A model generated the notes under the pieces. The model had not been told where the DNA came from and ran no database searches. It worked only from the letters and a program-made list of their open reading frames with translations. Position numbers and translations under genes: made by a program. A stretch of DNA of 64,000 nt from M3007 sp031425035. GTDB lineage: Bacteria > Bacteroidota > Bacteroidia > Chitinophagales > Saprospiraceae. Below, in pieces: positions 22,066-32,256 of this stretch (position 1 is the stretch's first letter; every line of letters starts with the position of its first letter). The DNA lies in assembly GCA_031425035.1 (NCBI GenBank), contig JANPIN010000109.1, forward strand, positions 62,001 through 126,000, read 5' to 3'.

Positions 22066-25000
22066 TTATCGAAGCAGGTTAATTTCCCCGACGTAAATTT
22101 TTAAACTACCGTCCCCACGCCGCCAGCGGACCTTGCAGGCATACACATCTGATGGAGCATCCTTCCCGTCGACCCGTCCATCCCACTCCGCATTCGGGTC
22201 GGAACTGTCAAATACTTTCTGGCCCCAGCGATTGTAAATTTCCATTTGCTCCACCGTGGCCAATCCTTCCAGTACCAGCATTTTAAACGTACCGTTCACA
22301 CCGTCCCCATTTGGGGTAAAAGCATTCGGGAAAACCACGTTGGGCTGAATGATAAGGAAAGAAATAGTGGCGGTCTCACTGCAACCACTGGGTGCGACTA
22401 TGGTGACTTTATAGGTCACGGAGTCTCCATCCTCCGGTTTAACCGTGATTTTCTCCGTATTTTGGCTTAAAACCGCATTTCCTTCCATCCAGGTGTACAG
22501 GAAGCCAGACAAGTTTTGGGAAGGACTTACTTTGCCGAACAAGTCAATTGTTTCCCCCAGATTGATGCTGCTGGTATCCGGAGTGGCCAGTATTTCAGCG
22601 GTAAAACCGGCTATGGTGGTGATGTTAACTGTGTCCTTGATGATACAACCTTGTCCGTAGCTGTAACTAATAAAATAGGAACTGACGCCCGTGACTGCAG
22701 GTTCTATATTAATAGTACCCGTGGAATCCTGGCCAGGCAACCACAGGTAAGCGCCGCCGGGGAAAGTACCGCTTGCGGTTAACGTTTTTGATTGTCCCAG
22801 ACAAAGCGTAGCATCCTCCGTTACGGTCAGCACGGCATTATCGACGACTACCGTCACCGACTGTGTGTTAACACAATTCCCCAAAGTGGTGATAACTGTG
22901 TACAAAGTGGTGACATCTGGGGTTACACTCGGATCAGGCTGTGTAGAATTGAATCCGGCCGGGACTGACGTCCACATATAGCTGGTACCCGGTATGATCA
23001 GGCTATTCAAAACAGCACCTTCACCCGGGCAAAGTTCTACATCACCTGGAAAAACAACCGGTGCAATTTCACCGGCCACATTGACCGTAACCTGGTCAGT
23101 CAGTTGGCAACCGGGACCGAAAGTAAAAGTAACCTGATAAGTCGTTGAAACTGCGGGCATGACGTTCACGACCTGGCCGGAACCGGCTCCCGGGTTCCAT
23201 TCAAAAGTACCGGGCACTGTGCTGGTAGCCGTTAGTTGGGTACTTACGCCCTTGCAAATGGTCGTGTCGCCGCTGGCCTGCATGGAACCGGTGTTCACGG
23301 TAACCACGAATTGATCGTTTTTCTGGCAGCCATTGTCCGTATGCAGGAAATACGTGGTGGTCGCCAGGGTCGGCGTCACTACCGGCTGGGGGGTGGTCAC
23401 CGTACCAAAGGCCGGATCACTCGACGTCCAGGTATAGGTAGCACCGGGGTCGGACACATCACTGAGCTGGATGGATTCGCCGGCACATAACATGCGGTCA
23501 TCGGGAAAATGATAGGCCGCAACAGGTTGCACGATTACAGTAGCCGAAGCGTCTGTATTACAACCTTGAAATTTACCGGTCACGTTATAAGTTGTGGTCG
23601 CCGGCGGCGTAGCGATCGGATTGGTACAGGTTGAACAGCTCAGGCTTTCGGCCGGCGTCCACATGATCTCCGTAATACCGGGCGTAAACGTCAGCAGGAG
23701 CAGCACGTTCTCGCCGGCGCAGATGGTCGTATCCGCCGGTTGAATGCTCATTTCGGCAGGCGGAATGACGGTCACGGTAGCGCTGTCGGTCTGCACACAG
23801 CCGCCATTCGTGGTAATGCGCTTGTAAACGGTCGTTACATCCGGTTGAACCACCAGATTATACAAGGAATCCCCGGTCACCTGACCATCGAGGGGCGACC
23901 ACTTAAATTCTATGTTTTTAAATTCCGCAGGCTCGTAAATAGCGGATTGCAGGATGACTTTACTGCCCTGGCACACACTGGTATCGGACGGTAAAATGGC
24001 CAGATTTTGGGGCAGGCTATCTACCTGTACATACACCTGTTTTTCGCGCGTACAACCCGGTAGCACCACTTTCGCCGTGTATAAGGTCGATTCATTCGGA
24101 CTGGCAATGGCCGTGGTACCATTCGCATTGATCTGCAAATTAGTCAGCGGCGACCAGCTGACCTGCGTAAGGCCCGGCGTGACCGTGGCCTGGATCGGCA
24201 GACTCGTACCCTGGCAGATCAGGGCAGTATCTGCCACGTTTAATTCCAGGGAAAGCGGGACGATCACTATCTGCACTTTACGTATTTCTGTGCAGCCGGT
24301 GTTCGTGGCCGTCAGCGTATACATTGTTGTCTCGAGTGGCGTAGCCAGCGGGTTTGGAATGCCGGCATTGTCCAGTGAGCCATTATCAGGCGTCCAGGCA
24401 TAGGTAATGCCTGGCTGAGCCACCGTAGATCCCAGCAGTACCTTGCTGCCGTCGCAAACCGCCGTATCGGCCTGCACCGCTAAAATGGGTGATTTATAGA
24501 CCTCTACGTGTACGCTGTCCATAGCGCTGACCAGACAACTGCCATTGGTCGCACTCAAATAATACGTAGTGGTCGAGTTAGGGCTTACATTGGGGTTAGA
24601 CACGCTGGAGGTTAGCCCTTCCGGCGAAGAGGTCCACAGGTAGGAGGTGCCCGGCAGTTGCACCCCACCCAGGTCAACCGATTCCCCTTTACAAATCACC
24701 TGATCGTCGGCAATAACGTACTGCGGCTGCTGGCCGTTCACCACCGTTATTTTAATCGTATCTGTCACTACGCACTGCGGAGTGGTCAGGATGGCAATAA
24801 AATTATACACGCCGGTCGTCAGGCCACTAACTTGCGGAGAAGGACAATCAGTACAGCTCAAGCCAGCGCTACCGGTCCAGCTATATTGTACATTACTAAA
24901 CGGATTCGGATTTAATTCGAAACTGGCGCCGTTACAGACCGTCACATCGGGTCCGAGGTTAATCTGTAAGGCCTTGATGTTTACCACCTGTGTGACCGTT

Positions 25001-27084
25001 TTACAGGCTGTCACCACCTGTACTTCATAGGAGGAAGAAGCGTTGATCGTAGCCAGGGGGCTCTGGCAATTGCTACAGCTCAGCCCGGTTGAAGGCGACC
25101 AGAAATAAGCAACGCCACCGGTGGCCGTCAGTTGAACCGGCTGCCCTAGGCAGACCGCGGTGTCTTCCGTAACAGTGATCTGGCTGTCCAGTGCATCCAG
25201 TACGCCGTTGGTAGTTCCGGTGAAGTCCATGGCAATACCGCCTTGTTCGATGGAATTACCAAAATCGTCCAGCAGAATGACGTATATTTTGCCTTGCTGC
25301 ACATCCAGCCGGCTGACGAAATCATCGGCCTGCGCGCCGCTCGGCGGATTAGGGCCAGGGCTGGCGGGGCTACCACAGTCGAACTCGTCGGTAACCGGCA
25401 GGCCAGAGGTGGGATGTACATCGGCCATACCCGTAATGTAAACCTCCGCTGGATTTTCATAAGCGGCCCAGCTGGAGCGGACCGGCTGGTTATTGGCAAC
25501 GTAGTCACAAATATCTTCCGGGTTGTCAATCGGGCCCCACATACTGAAGTCGATATCCGAGGTTTCGAGCGGATCAGCCGCCTGCGCAATGAAGCCGAAT
25601 TTACCATCCGCACCTGCCGTGAAAAAGAAGAAGGAAAAATTCCCCGGGGAGTTTAAAAAGCAACCGGCGTTTGCACCTGGCTGCAGAAAAGCCGGATCGC
25701 CTTCTCCCGGATTCAGCGCAATAATTTCGGGCAAGAGATTACTGCAACCGCCAATATTCAGCGCTTTATCGCAGCTGGAGGCGGCCGGCACGATGACCGG
25801 ACAAGTAATGGTGTCGATCTGAATATTGAAAGGCGAACAGTCATCCCCGGAACCGAAAACGAGGTAGTAGATCCCCGGATTTTCCAGATAAGCGGCCGAA
25901 ATAGTAGGGTCTACACTACCGCCACCACCACCGGCGGAAGCAATGCAGGTTGCGCCGGCCAGGGAAGGACAAAGGCTGTATACGCCAATGCCGGCGCCCG
26001 GATTCGTCCCGTTTACATTAATATGAATGCATTCGTCGCCAGGCGAGGTGTAGGTAAAAATATAGTCGTTACCCGATAAAAAATCGTCGTCGCAGGGGCC
26101 GTTATTGATGGTATTGCCGGACAGGCAGTTGCTCAGGTTACTGGCGCTATAAGGCAGTTCCGGTATGGATACGGGCGCGTCGCAAGTCGTGATGGGAGCA
26201 GCGGTACACGGGCTGGCCGAACAGGACCAGGTAAGCGCAAAACCACTGTATTCTATGAAGTTATCCGCGCTGAACTGGATAGTGGCACAACTAGCGGGCA
26301 CCTGAATTTCCAGGTTCTGGCCGAATCCGCTCAACTGCGTGATTTCATTGCCCCCCAGGCCGCTGCCCTCGTAAATATGCAGATAATCGTAGCCGCTTTC
26401 CGTGTTGTAATTAACGACATTGAGGATAATACACTGATGAAACTCCGTGGGACAAATAGTGAAAGTAGCGTTGTCATCGCTGCTGTAATCATTTGCAGCG
26501 CCGCCGCTATCGTACAATGTACCCGTGCAGGACTGGGTGCCGGGTACGCTGCCAATGTTGATCTCTGGCACATATTTTTCAATACAAAGCCGGAACGTAC
26601 CGGCGTTCGCGGCGGCAGTAGCGGAATAGTCATTGATGCGCAGAAAGTAAGGCAGGCCCGGAGTGAGTCCAAACTGATCGAGATGAACTTCATTTATATT
26701 AATCCCTGCGGCAGCGCAATCGAGTTCGGCCAGGCCTTCTAACACGCAATCGCCTCTATAAATGGCTACTTCCGGCATCTGAAGGGTCCCGTTACCATTG
26801 ACAGCACCGTATACGGAAATGCTCACGTCCAGAATGCTACCATCGCTGGGTACAGTAAACTGGAACCATACGTCGCGTTCCGCATTGTTGTTAAAGCAGG
26901 CGGGTATGTTATCGGTTGCACTAATGTTGCTGGCAGTTGCATCCACGTTGGTGTACAGCGCCGGTGTGGAACAATAAGGAATAACGCCCAGATCGATCAG
27001 ACCGGCGCAGTCATCGTTAACTGGCGCCTGCGCAAAAACGAACAGTGAGGTGAGCGTGAAACAAAGCGTAAAAAATACTTTCAT
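22066..27084 (-). CDS. Giant cell-surface protein with CUB domain and type B T9SS sorting domain
   Basis: The start at 27084 gives a signal peptide (MKVFFTLCFTLTSLFVFAQ). The 1672-residue protein then has a DNA-domain-like N-terminus (APVNDDCAGLIDL, a common surface jelly-roll start), a CUB domain near 183-290 (CTGTLYDSGGAANDYSSD...), further beta domains, and eleven ~85-residue Ig/PKD-like units from ~640 to ~1560, each opening with D-x-x-(V/I)-C-x-G. The C-terminus (VFPNAFTPNGDGVN, MEIYNRWGQKVFDSSDPNAE) is a CHU_C/gliding-type T9SS type B sorting domain, so the protein is exported by T9SS and attached or released at the surface, with an adhesin-like role. It is monocistronic as far as visible. 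Confidence 0.9.
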   Translation of the reverse strand: MKVFFTLCFTLTSLFVFAQAPVNDDCAGLIDLGVIPYCSTPALYTNVDATASNISATDNIPACFNNNAERDVWFQFTVPSDGSILDVSISVYGAVNGNGTLQMPEVAIYRGDCVLEGLAELDCAAAGININEVHLDQFGLTPGLPYFLRINDYSATAAANAGTFRLCIEKYVPEINIGSVPGTQSCTGTLYDSGGAANDYSSDDNATFTICPTEFHQCIILNVVNYNTESGYDYLHIYEGSGLGGNEITQLSGFGQNLEIQVPASCATIQFSADNFIEYSGFALTWSCSASPCTAAPITTCDAPVSIPELPYSASNLSNCLSGNTINNGPCDDDFLSGNDYIFTYTSPGDECIHINVNGTNPGAGIGVYSLCPSLAGATCIASAGGGGGSVDPTISAAYLENPGIYYLVFGSGDDCSPFNIQIDTITCPVIVPAASSCDKALNIGGCSNLLPEIIALNPGEGDPAFLQPGANAGCFLNSPGNFSFFFFTAGADGKFGFIAQAADPLETSDIDFSMWGPIDNPEDICDYVANNQPVRSSWAAYENPAEVYITGMADVHPTSGLPVTDEFDCGSPASPGPNPPSGAQADDFVSRLDVQQGKIYVILLDDFGNSIEQGGIAMDFTGTTNGVLDALDSQITVTEDTAVCLGQPVQLTATGGVAYFWSPSTGLSCSNCQSPLATINASSSYEVQVVTACKTVTQVVNIKALQINLGPDVTVCNGASFELNPNPFSNVQYSWTGSAGLSCTDCPSPQVSGLTTGVYNFIAILTTPQCVVTDTIKITVVNGQQPQYVIADDQVICKGESVDLGGVQLPGTSYLWTSSPEGLTSSVSNPNVSPNSTTTYYLSATNGSCLVSAMDSVHVEVYKSPILAVQADTAVCDGSKVLLGSTVAQPGITYAWTPDNGSLDNAGIPNPLATPLETTMYTLTATNTGCTEIRKVQIVIVPLSLELNVADTALICQGTSLPIQATVTPGLTQVSWSPLTNLQINANGTTAIASPNESTLYTAKVVLPGCTREKQVYVQVDSLPQNLAILPSDTSVCQGSKVILQSAIYEPAEFKNIEFKWSPLDGQVTGDSLYNLVVQPDVTTVYKRITTNGGCVQTDSATVTVIPPAEMSIQPADTTICAGENVLLLLTFTPGITEIMWTPAESLSCSTCTNPIATPPATTTYNVTGKFQGCNTDASATVIVQPVAAYHFPDDRMLCAGESIQLSDVSDPGATYTWTSSDPAFGTVTTPQPVVTPTLATTTYFLHTDNGCQKNDQFVVTVNTGSMQASGDTTICKGVSTQLTATSTVPGTFEWNPGAGSGQVVNVMPAVSTTYQVTFTFGPGCQLTDQVTVNVAGEIAPVVFPGDVELCPGEGAVLNSLIIPGTSYMWTSVPAGFNSTQPDPSVTPDVTTLYTVITTLGNCVNTQSVTVVVDNAVLTVTEDATLCLGQSKTLTASGTFPGGAYLWLPGQDSTGTINIEPAVTGVSSYFISYSYGQGCIIKDTVNITTIAGFTAEILATPDTSSINLGETIDLFGKVSPSQNLSGFLYTWMEGNAVLSQNTEKITVKPEDGDSVTYKVTIVAPSGCSETATISFLIIQPNVVFPNAFTPNGDGVNGTFKMLVLEGLATVEQMEIYNRWGQKVFDSSDPNAEWDGRVDGKDAPSDVYACKVRWRRGDGSLKIYVGEINLLR

Positions 27085-27250
27085 GCCGTTTGGGTTGAAA
27101 AATCTGGGCGTAAAATAACTCGAAATAATCACCCGGGCGATTTAGGTTTCGTGCGGGATTGGCAAAACTCCAATTTTTTATGGAAACGCAAAACTAAGCC
27201 GACTTTGGCCGTCCATCAGAAACTTCCGGTACTGATTGCCGACATTCTGC

Positions 27251-27258
27251 TACTTTTG
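27251..27258 (+). promoter_or_regulatory. -7 box of dut
   Basis: TACTTTTG, 11 bp before the TTG start of dut. Confidence 0.5.
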
Positions 27259-27269
27259 CCGCCCAAACT

Positions 27270-27710
27270 TTGAACATTTTGACCGTCAAAATTATCAACC
27301 ACTCCCCCTATCCCCTACCGGCCTATGAAACGGGCGGCAGTGCCGGGATGGACCTTCGCGCGCACCTTTCCGGCCCCATCCAGCTGGCGCCACTCGAACG
27401 CAGTCTCGTGCCCACCGGCCTGTTTATCGAATTGCCCCCTGGGTATGAGGCACAGGTACGCCCACGCAGCGGATTGGCCATCAAACGAGGCCTCACGATG
27501 TTGAACAGCCCGGGGACGATCGACAGTGATTATCGCGGAGAAATAAAGTGCATTGTGGTCAATTTGTCCAACGAAACCCAGGTCATCGAGCCGGGCGAAC
27601 GCATTGCACAACTGGTGATTGCCCGCTATGAACGTATCACCTGGGAACAGGCGACCGAACTGGCGGAATCGGAGCGGGGAGCAGGCGGTTTCGGCAGCAC
27701 CGGAAAGTAG
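27270..27710 (+). CDS. dut: dUTP diphosphatase
   Basis: The 146-residue trimeric dUTPase hydrolyses dUTP to dUMP and PPi. All five motifs are visible: AGMDLRAHL, PRSGLAIKRGLTML, LNSPGTIDSDYRGEIK, GERIAQLVI and RGAGGFGSTG. No ATG fits: the frame opens with TTG at 27270 (or TTG at 27279), 11 bp after a TACTTTTG box. It leads a rightward group of four genes (nucleotidyltransferase, TPR protein, methyltransferase). Confidence 0.95.
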   Translation: MNILTVKIINHSPYPLPAYETGGSAGMDLRAHLSGPIQLAPLERSLVPTGLFIELPPGYEAQVRPRSGLAIKRGLTMLNSPGTIDSDYRGEIKCIVVNLSNETQVIEPGERIAQLVIARYERITWEQATELAESERGAGGFGSTGK

Positions 27711-27778
27711 GGACATATTCCACAAACCAACAAACCATCCAAACAAACAAACCCTCTCCAACTAAACAATTAAACTTC

Positions 27779-28786
27779 ATGAACATAATAATCCCCATGG
27801 CTGGTCGCGGCACCCGGTTGCGACCACATACCCTCACGGTTCCCAAGCCTTTGATCCCGGTTGCCGGGAAACCCATTATTCAAAGACTGGTTGAAGATCT
27901 GGTCGCCGCTTACGCCGGCCAGGTAGATGAAATTGCCTTTATCGTCGGCGATCTGGGTATGGAAGTCGAACGCGAACTGGTTGGCATTGCCGAAAGGCTG
28001 GGCGCACAGGGCCGTATTTATCACCAGGAAAAAGCCCTGGGCGTGGGCCATGCAATTTACTGCGCCTGGGAAAGTTTGTCCGGACCCTGCCTCATCGCTT
28101 TTGCCGACACCCTTTTTAAAGCTGATTTCACCTTCGATCCGGCGGAAGACGGCGTGATCTGGGTAGAGCGGGTCCAGGACCCTTCTGCTTTCGGGGTGGT
28201 TAAACTGAATGACGCCGGATACATCACGGATTTCGTGGAAAAGCCCACCGAATTTGTCTCAAACATGGCCATTGTCGGCATTTACTATTTCCGGGAAGGT
28301 GAAAAATTACGGTCCACCCTGCATCGTATTATCAATGACGACCTGAAAGAAAAGAACGAATTTCAGCTGACAACCGCCCTGGAACTATTGAAAAACGAAG
28401 GGGTCCGCTTCCGTACCGGGGAGATTGAGGAATGGCTGGATTGCGGCAATAAAGAAGCTATATTGTACTCTAATCAGCGCATGCTGGAAATTCACCGGCA
28501 TAGCGGCCTGGTTGCCGGCAGTGTGGTCATTGAAAACAGTGTTATCATTGAGCCGTGTTTTATCGGACAAGACGCGGTGATCCGGAACTCTGTGGTCGGC
28601 CCGCACGTGAGCGTGGGCCATAATTCAACCGTGGAAAATACCGTTATTACCAATAGTATTATTCAAAATGATTCCCAGATCATGAATGCTTTACTGGATA
28701 ACTCGATGGTCGGGAATTTCAGCGTGTTTGCCGGTTCCAAGGATGAACTGAATCTGGGTGATTTTTCTAATTTTTCCAAAGGGTAA
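27779..28786 (+). CDS. Sugar-1-phosphate nucleotidyltransferase with beta-helix tail
   Basis: The 335-residue protein starts with the RmlA/GalU-type site IIIPMAGRGTRLRPHTLTVP followed by KPLIPVAGKPII, joins nucleoside triphosphate to a sugar 1-phosphate, and has the later motif YITDFVEKPTEF. From ~245 it has hexapeptide repeats (SVVIENSVIIEPCFIGQDAV, ENTVITNSII) forming a left-handed beta helix that often carries a second transferase or oligomerisation role. Glucose-1-P thymidylyltransferase or a GDP/UDP-sugar relative cannot be told apart. It starts 68 bp after dut. Confidence 0.88.
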   Translation: MNIIIPMAGRGTRLRPHTLTVPKPLIPVAGKPIIQRLVEDLVAAYAGQVDEIAFIVGDLGMEVERELVGIAERLGAQGRIYHQEKALGVGHAIYCAWESLSGPCLIAFADTLFKADFTFDPAEDGVIWVERVQDPSAFGVVKLNDAGYITDFVEKPTEFVSNMAIVGIYYFREGEKLRSTLHRIINDDLKEKNEFQLTTALELLKNEGVRFRTGEIEEWLDCGNKEAILYSNQRMLEIHRHSGLVAGSVVIENSVIIEPCFIGQDAVIRNSVVGPHVSVGHNSTVENTVITNSIIQNDSQIMNALLDNSMVGNFSVFAGSKDELNLGDFSNFSKG

Positions 28787-28833
28787 GCACGATTGCAACC
28801 TGTATTCGTCAAGGCCTGTTAATAAATATTCTA

Positions 28834-30333
28834 ATGTTGAAATACCTCATACCGTCGCTTCTGCTGCTTTCGGCATCCGTTTTTGCCCAAAATACGATTG
28901 GCGGAACGGCGAGTATTGTACCCGAGGCCGAAGTCATTCGCCAGAGCAATTTTGTGGGCGCAGAACGCGAACGGCTGCTGGAGCACTGGGATAAAGCCAT
29001 CGTACTTTTCCAGAAATTCGTGTACGATAATGCCGATCTTGATGCCGGCTGGTATGGTCTGGCGCGCTCATTTGCCGGCAAGAAAGACTATTCCGCCGCT
29101 ATGGAAGCCATCGGCAAGTCCGTTGCACTGGCCCCGGATAATGAGTGGTACCGGGTACTACAGGCGGATTTATACGAAAAAATGGATCGCCCGAAAGATG
29201 CCGCCCTGATCTATGCCGCCCTGACCAAACGTTTTCCGCGATCCATACCTTTTTATCAGAAACTGGCTTACTTCTCCGTCCTGTCCGGCGATCCTAAAAG
29301 CGGCTTAAAAGCCCTGGATCAATTGGAACAACTAAGCGGTTTCACTACCGAAATTGCCGATCAGCGGCACGTGGTATATGTAGCGATGGGCGATAATCGT
29401 AAGGCCGCCGCCGAATGGCTCCGCCTGATCCAGCGCCATCCGGACGAGTTAAAATACCGGTATCGCCTGGCCGATTTTTATACCGGCAACCAGGATCCGG
29501 ACAATGCCCGCCGCACATATGAAGAGATCCTGAAACGCAGTCCGAATGACCCGGTCGCTAAACTGGCGCTGTTGCAAAAAGGCAAAGGCAGCTCCGACGC
29601 CACTTACCTGGCTTCTTTGCAACCGCTTTTTAGTGATTCTAAAGTGTCTATTGACAGTAAAATCAAGGAAATCCTCCCATTTTTCGCTAAATTGGAGGCC
29701 GGCGCCGATCCGGCCCTGACCCAGAATTTACTGGCACTCGGCGATATACTGGAAAAAACCCACCCGACGGACGCTAAAGCCTGGAGCCTGTCTGGCGATC
29801 TGCGCTATTATGCAAATCAGCCGGAAGCTGCCCTGGAACGCTACCGCCGCGGCCTGCAGATCAGCCCGAAAGTGTTCTCCGTGTGGGAAAACACGATGGC
29901 GATTCTGACGGATCAAAATAACTACGACGAACTGCTGCGTACGGCCGAAAAAGCCCTCGACTATTTCCCCAACCAGCCGAAAGCTTATTATTTCTACGCG
30001 GTGGCGGCCACCGAAAAAGGCCGGCCCGATGATGCCCTGAGCCAACTGGAACAAGCCAATCTGATGGTTGGCAATAATCCGGCCCTGCGCCTCGACCTGA
30101 TCGACCAGACCGGTCTGGCGCTCGCTAAAAAGAAAGATTTTGCCGGCGCGATCAGTCGCTATGAATCCACTTTGATCAAAGGCGGCGACCGTCATCCGGG
30201 CATTCTGGAACACTATGGCGATGCACTGTTGCAATCCGGCCAAAACGATCTGGCCCGCCAGCAGTGGCAAAAAGCACAGGCGCTTCGTCCTTCGCCCGCG
30301 CTGGAACAAAAAATTAATTCGGGCAAGCAGTAA
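28834..30333 (+). CDS. Secreted TPR-repeat protein
   Basis: A signal peptide (MLKYLIPSLLLLSASVFAQ) is followed by about ten TPR-like helical pairs over 480 residues, for example HWDKAIVLFQKFVYDNADLD, AAMEAIGKSVALAPDNEWY, GLKALDQLEQLS and ARRTYEEILKRSPNDPVAKL. Periplasmic TPR proteins of this kind serve as scaffolds in envelope complexes. No enzyme motif is seen. It follows the nucleotidyltransferase by 47 bp and may share its transcript. Confidence 0.85.
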   Translation: MLKYLIPSLLLLSASVFAQNTIGGTASIVPEAEVIRQSNFVGAERERLLEHWDKAIVLFQKFVYDNADLDAGWYGLARSFAGKKDYSAAMEAIGKSVALAPDNEWYRVLQADLYEKMDRPKDAALIYAALTKRFPRSIPFYQKLAYFSVLSGDPKSGLKALDQLEQLSGFTTEIADQRHVVYVAMGDNRKAAAEWLRLIQRHPDELKYRYRLADFYTGNQDPDNARRTYEEILKRSPNDPVAKLALLQKGKGSSDATYLASLQPLFSDSKVSIDSKIKEILPFFAKLEAGADPALTQNLLALGDILEKTHPTDAKAWSLSGDLRYYANQPEAALERYRRGLQISPKVFSVWENTMAILTDQNNYDELLRTAEKALDYFPNQPKAYYFYAVAATEKGRPDDALSQLEQANLMVGNNPALRLDLIDQTGLALAKKKDFAGAISRYESTLIKGGDRHPGILEHYGDALLQSGQNDLARQQWQKAQALRPSPALEQKINSGKQ

Positions 30334-30422
30334 GAGCGGGTAATTTTACCTTTATAAATGACTGGTTCCCGGTCGGCGGAAAACCAGGACCGAATACGCG
30401 ATAAGCGACTTTAAAAGAAAAC

Positions 30423-31586
30423 ATGCAGGAAATAATTGCGAAAACCTTTGCCGGTCTGGAACCCGTGCTCGCCGAAGAACTCCGGGCACTGGGCGCCACC
30501 GGGATCCGCACCATTAAACGGGCCGTGGCCTTCGAAGGTGATACCAAGCTGCTTTACCGGGCCAATTACGAATTACGTACAGCGCTGCGAATTTTAGTAC
30601 CCATCCATTCTTTTACCGCTTACCGGGAGCAGGATCTGTATGAAGGCGTGCGCGACATTGACTGGAATAATTACATGCAGGTCTCCGATACCCTGGCGGT
30701 GGATGCGGTCGCCCAGGGGGAAGTTTTCCGGCACTCACAATACGTGGCGCTGCTTACTAAAGATGCGATCGTCGATCAGTTCCGGGATCGTTATCAGCGC
30801 AGGCCCAATGTAAACACGATGTCACCGGCCCTGCGCGTCAATGTGCACGTGCTGGGTAACCACTGTGATATTACGCTCGACGCCACGGCCGGCTCCCTGC
30901 ACCGACGTAATTACCGCCGCGATACCGTAGAAGCGCCCCTCAATGAAGTGTTGGCGGCCGGCATGGTACTGCTGTCGGAATGGAATGGAAAGGGGCCATT
31001 TGTGGACCCCATGTGTGGTTCCGGCACCCTGGCGCTGGAAGCTGCTCTGCTGGCGTTAAATATTCCGCCACAGTTCATGCGCGAAAATTTCGGCTTTTTC
31101 AAGTGGCCCGACTTTAACCGCAAGATCTGGGAAAATGTGAAAAGTGAAGCCGATGCCCGCGCGCAGACCAGTTTTGAATTTCCCATTATCGCTTCCGATA
31201 TGGATAACCGGGCCCGTAACGCCACAGCCGTCAACGTGCTGTCGGCTGGCTTGGAAAAAGTGATCCAGGTAGAAAAAATGCCCTTCGACCGGGTGCAACC
31301 TCCGGAAATACCCGGCACCATGCTCACCAACCCACCTTATGACGAACGCTTGAAACTGGAAGATACCGCCGATTTTTATCGTGAAATTGGTGACACCCTC
31401 AAAAAAAACTGGCCGGACTGGAATGCCTGGCTGATCTCTTCCAACCGGGATGCTTTGAAAAGTGTAGGTCTGCGGCCTTCTAAACGCATTACCTTATTTA
31501 ATGGCGCGCTGGAATGCAGTTTTCAGAAATTTGAACTGTATACGGGCAGCCGCCGCAAGGAAGAACAGGCGCCTCTTAACCTTTAA
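30423..31586 (+). CDS. THUMP-domain class I RNA methyltransferase (RlmL/YpsC-like)
   Basis: The 387-residue protein begins with a THUMP domain (AKTFAGLEPVLAEELRALGA) and continues with the N6-adenine-type methyltransferase core: VDPMCGSGTLALEAALLA (AdoMet-binding motif I) and MLTNPPYDERL (NPPY motif near residue 303). The likely target is 23S rRNA, as for RlmL-type enzymes. There is no C-terminal RlmK half. It is the last gene in the dut group; 146 bp follow without a gene (31587-31732). Confidence 0.9.
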   Translation: MQEIIAKTFAGLEPVLAEELRALGATGIRTIKRAVAFEGDTKLLYRANYELRTALRILVPIHSFTAYREQDLYEGVRDIDWNNYMQVSDTLAVDAVAQGEVFRHSQYVALLTKDAIVDQFRDRYQRRPNVNTMSPALRVNVHVLGNHCDITLDATAGSLHRRNYRRDTVEAPLNEVLAAGMVLLSEWNGKGPFVDPMCGSGTLALEAALLALNIPPQFMRENFGFFKWPDFNRKIWENVKSEADARAQTSFEFPIIASDMDNRARNATAVNVLSAGLEKVIQVEKMPFDRVQPPEIPGTMLTNPPYDERLKLEDTADFYREIGDTLKKNWPDWNAWLISSNRDALKSVGLRPSKRITLFNGALECSFQKFELYTGSRRKEEQAPLNL

Positions 31587-31732
31587 CAGTCTTTTATTTG
31601 TCTAATTCAATCTTTAGCTATTTTTTTTACAACGTAACCTTATTTTTACGTGCCAAATATGTTTTTTTTGTGCGCTGGTATTGTGAAGCCGGCAGCCTGC
31701 CCCATGGCCTGAAAACTATTTAATGTTGCTGT

Positions 31733-32140
31733 ATGAAAAAATGGTCGCCTCTATTTTTAGTAGTCGCACTTTTATTTTCTCTTAACCTGTCTGGGCAAGT
31801 GTCGGTTAAAATGGCCTTGCGAAGCAGTTATATTACGGCTGCCGGCGTTCATTTATCGGCCCTGCCTGGGTCCACTGCTACTCCTTATCATCTTACTACG
31901 GGCAGTAAGCTTTTTGTTGGCATGCATTTTTTAGCAAAAAGTAACGCACTTCCACTTCCTATTTCTTCACCAGCTGTGGTGGGGAATTTGCTACCAAAGT
32001 GGACGCCTGCTTCCCTACCATTTTTTTGCCGTGTAGAACATGACTGTGCGAAAAGAATGCCTTTTGCTTGCAAATTCCGGCTCGGATCGGTAGAATATGT
32101 CGATCGATTAGAAGGTAAAAGCAATTGGTTAGGAGAATAA
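31733..32140 (+). CDS. Small secreted Bacteroidota orphan protein
   Basis: The 135-residue protein has a signal peptide (MKKWSPLFLVVALLFSLNLS, then GQ) and a C-terminal segment PFFCRVEHDCAKRMPFACKF plus RLGSVEYVDRLEGK. I have seen closely related PFFCRxE...RLGSxxYVxxLEGK tails in many Bacteroidota hypothetical proteins. No function known. It stands alone 116 bp before the type A T9SS protein. Confidence 0.6.
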   Translation: MKKWSPLFLVVALLFSLNLSGQVSVKMALRSSYITAAGVHLSALPGSTATPYHLTTGSKLFVGMHFLAKSNALPLPISSPAVVGNLLPKWTPASLPFFCRVEHDCAKRMPFACKFRLGSVEYVDRLEGKSNWLGE

Positions 32141-32256
32141 AAAAACCTTATTTTTAATAATCCTGCTACTCTTTCCCAAAAGCGGATTTCCGCGCTTGGC
32201 AGTATTGGTCTATCCAATATCCTCAACTTTCTATTCATTAAACTTTCTTACACACA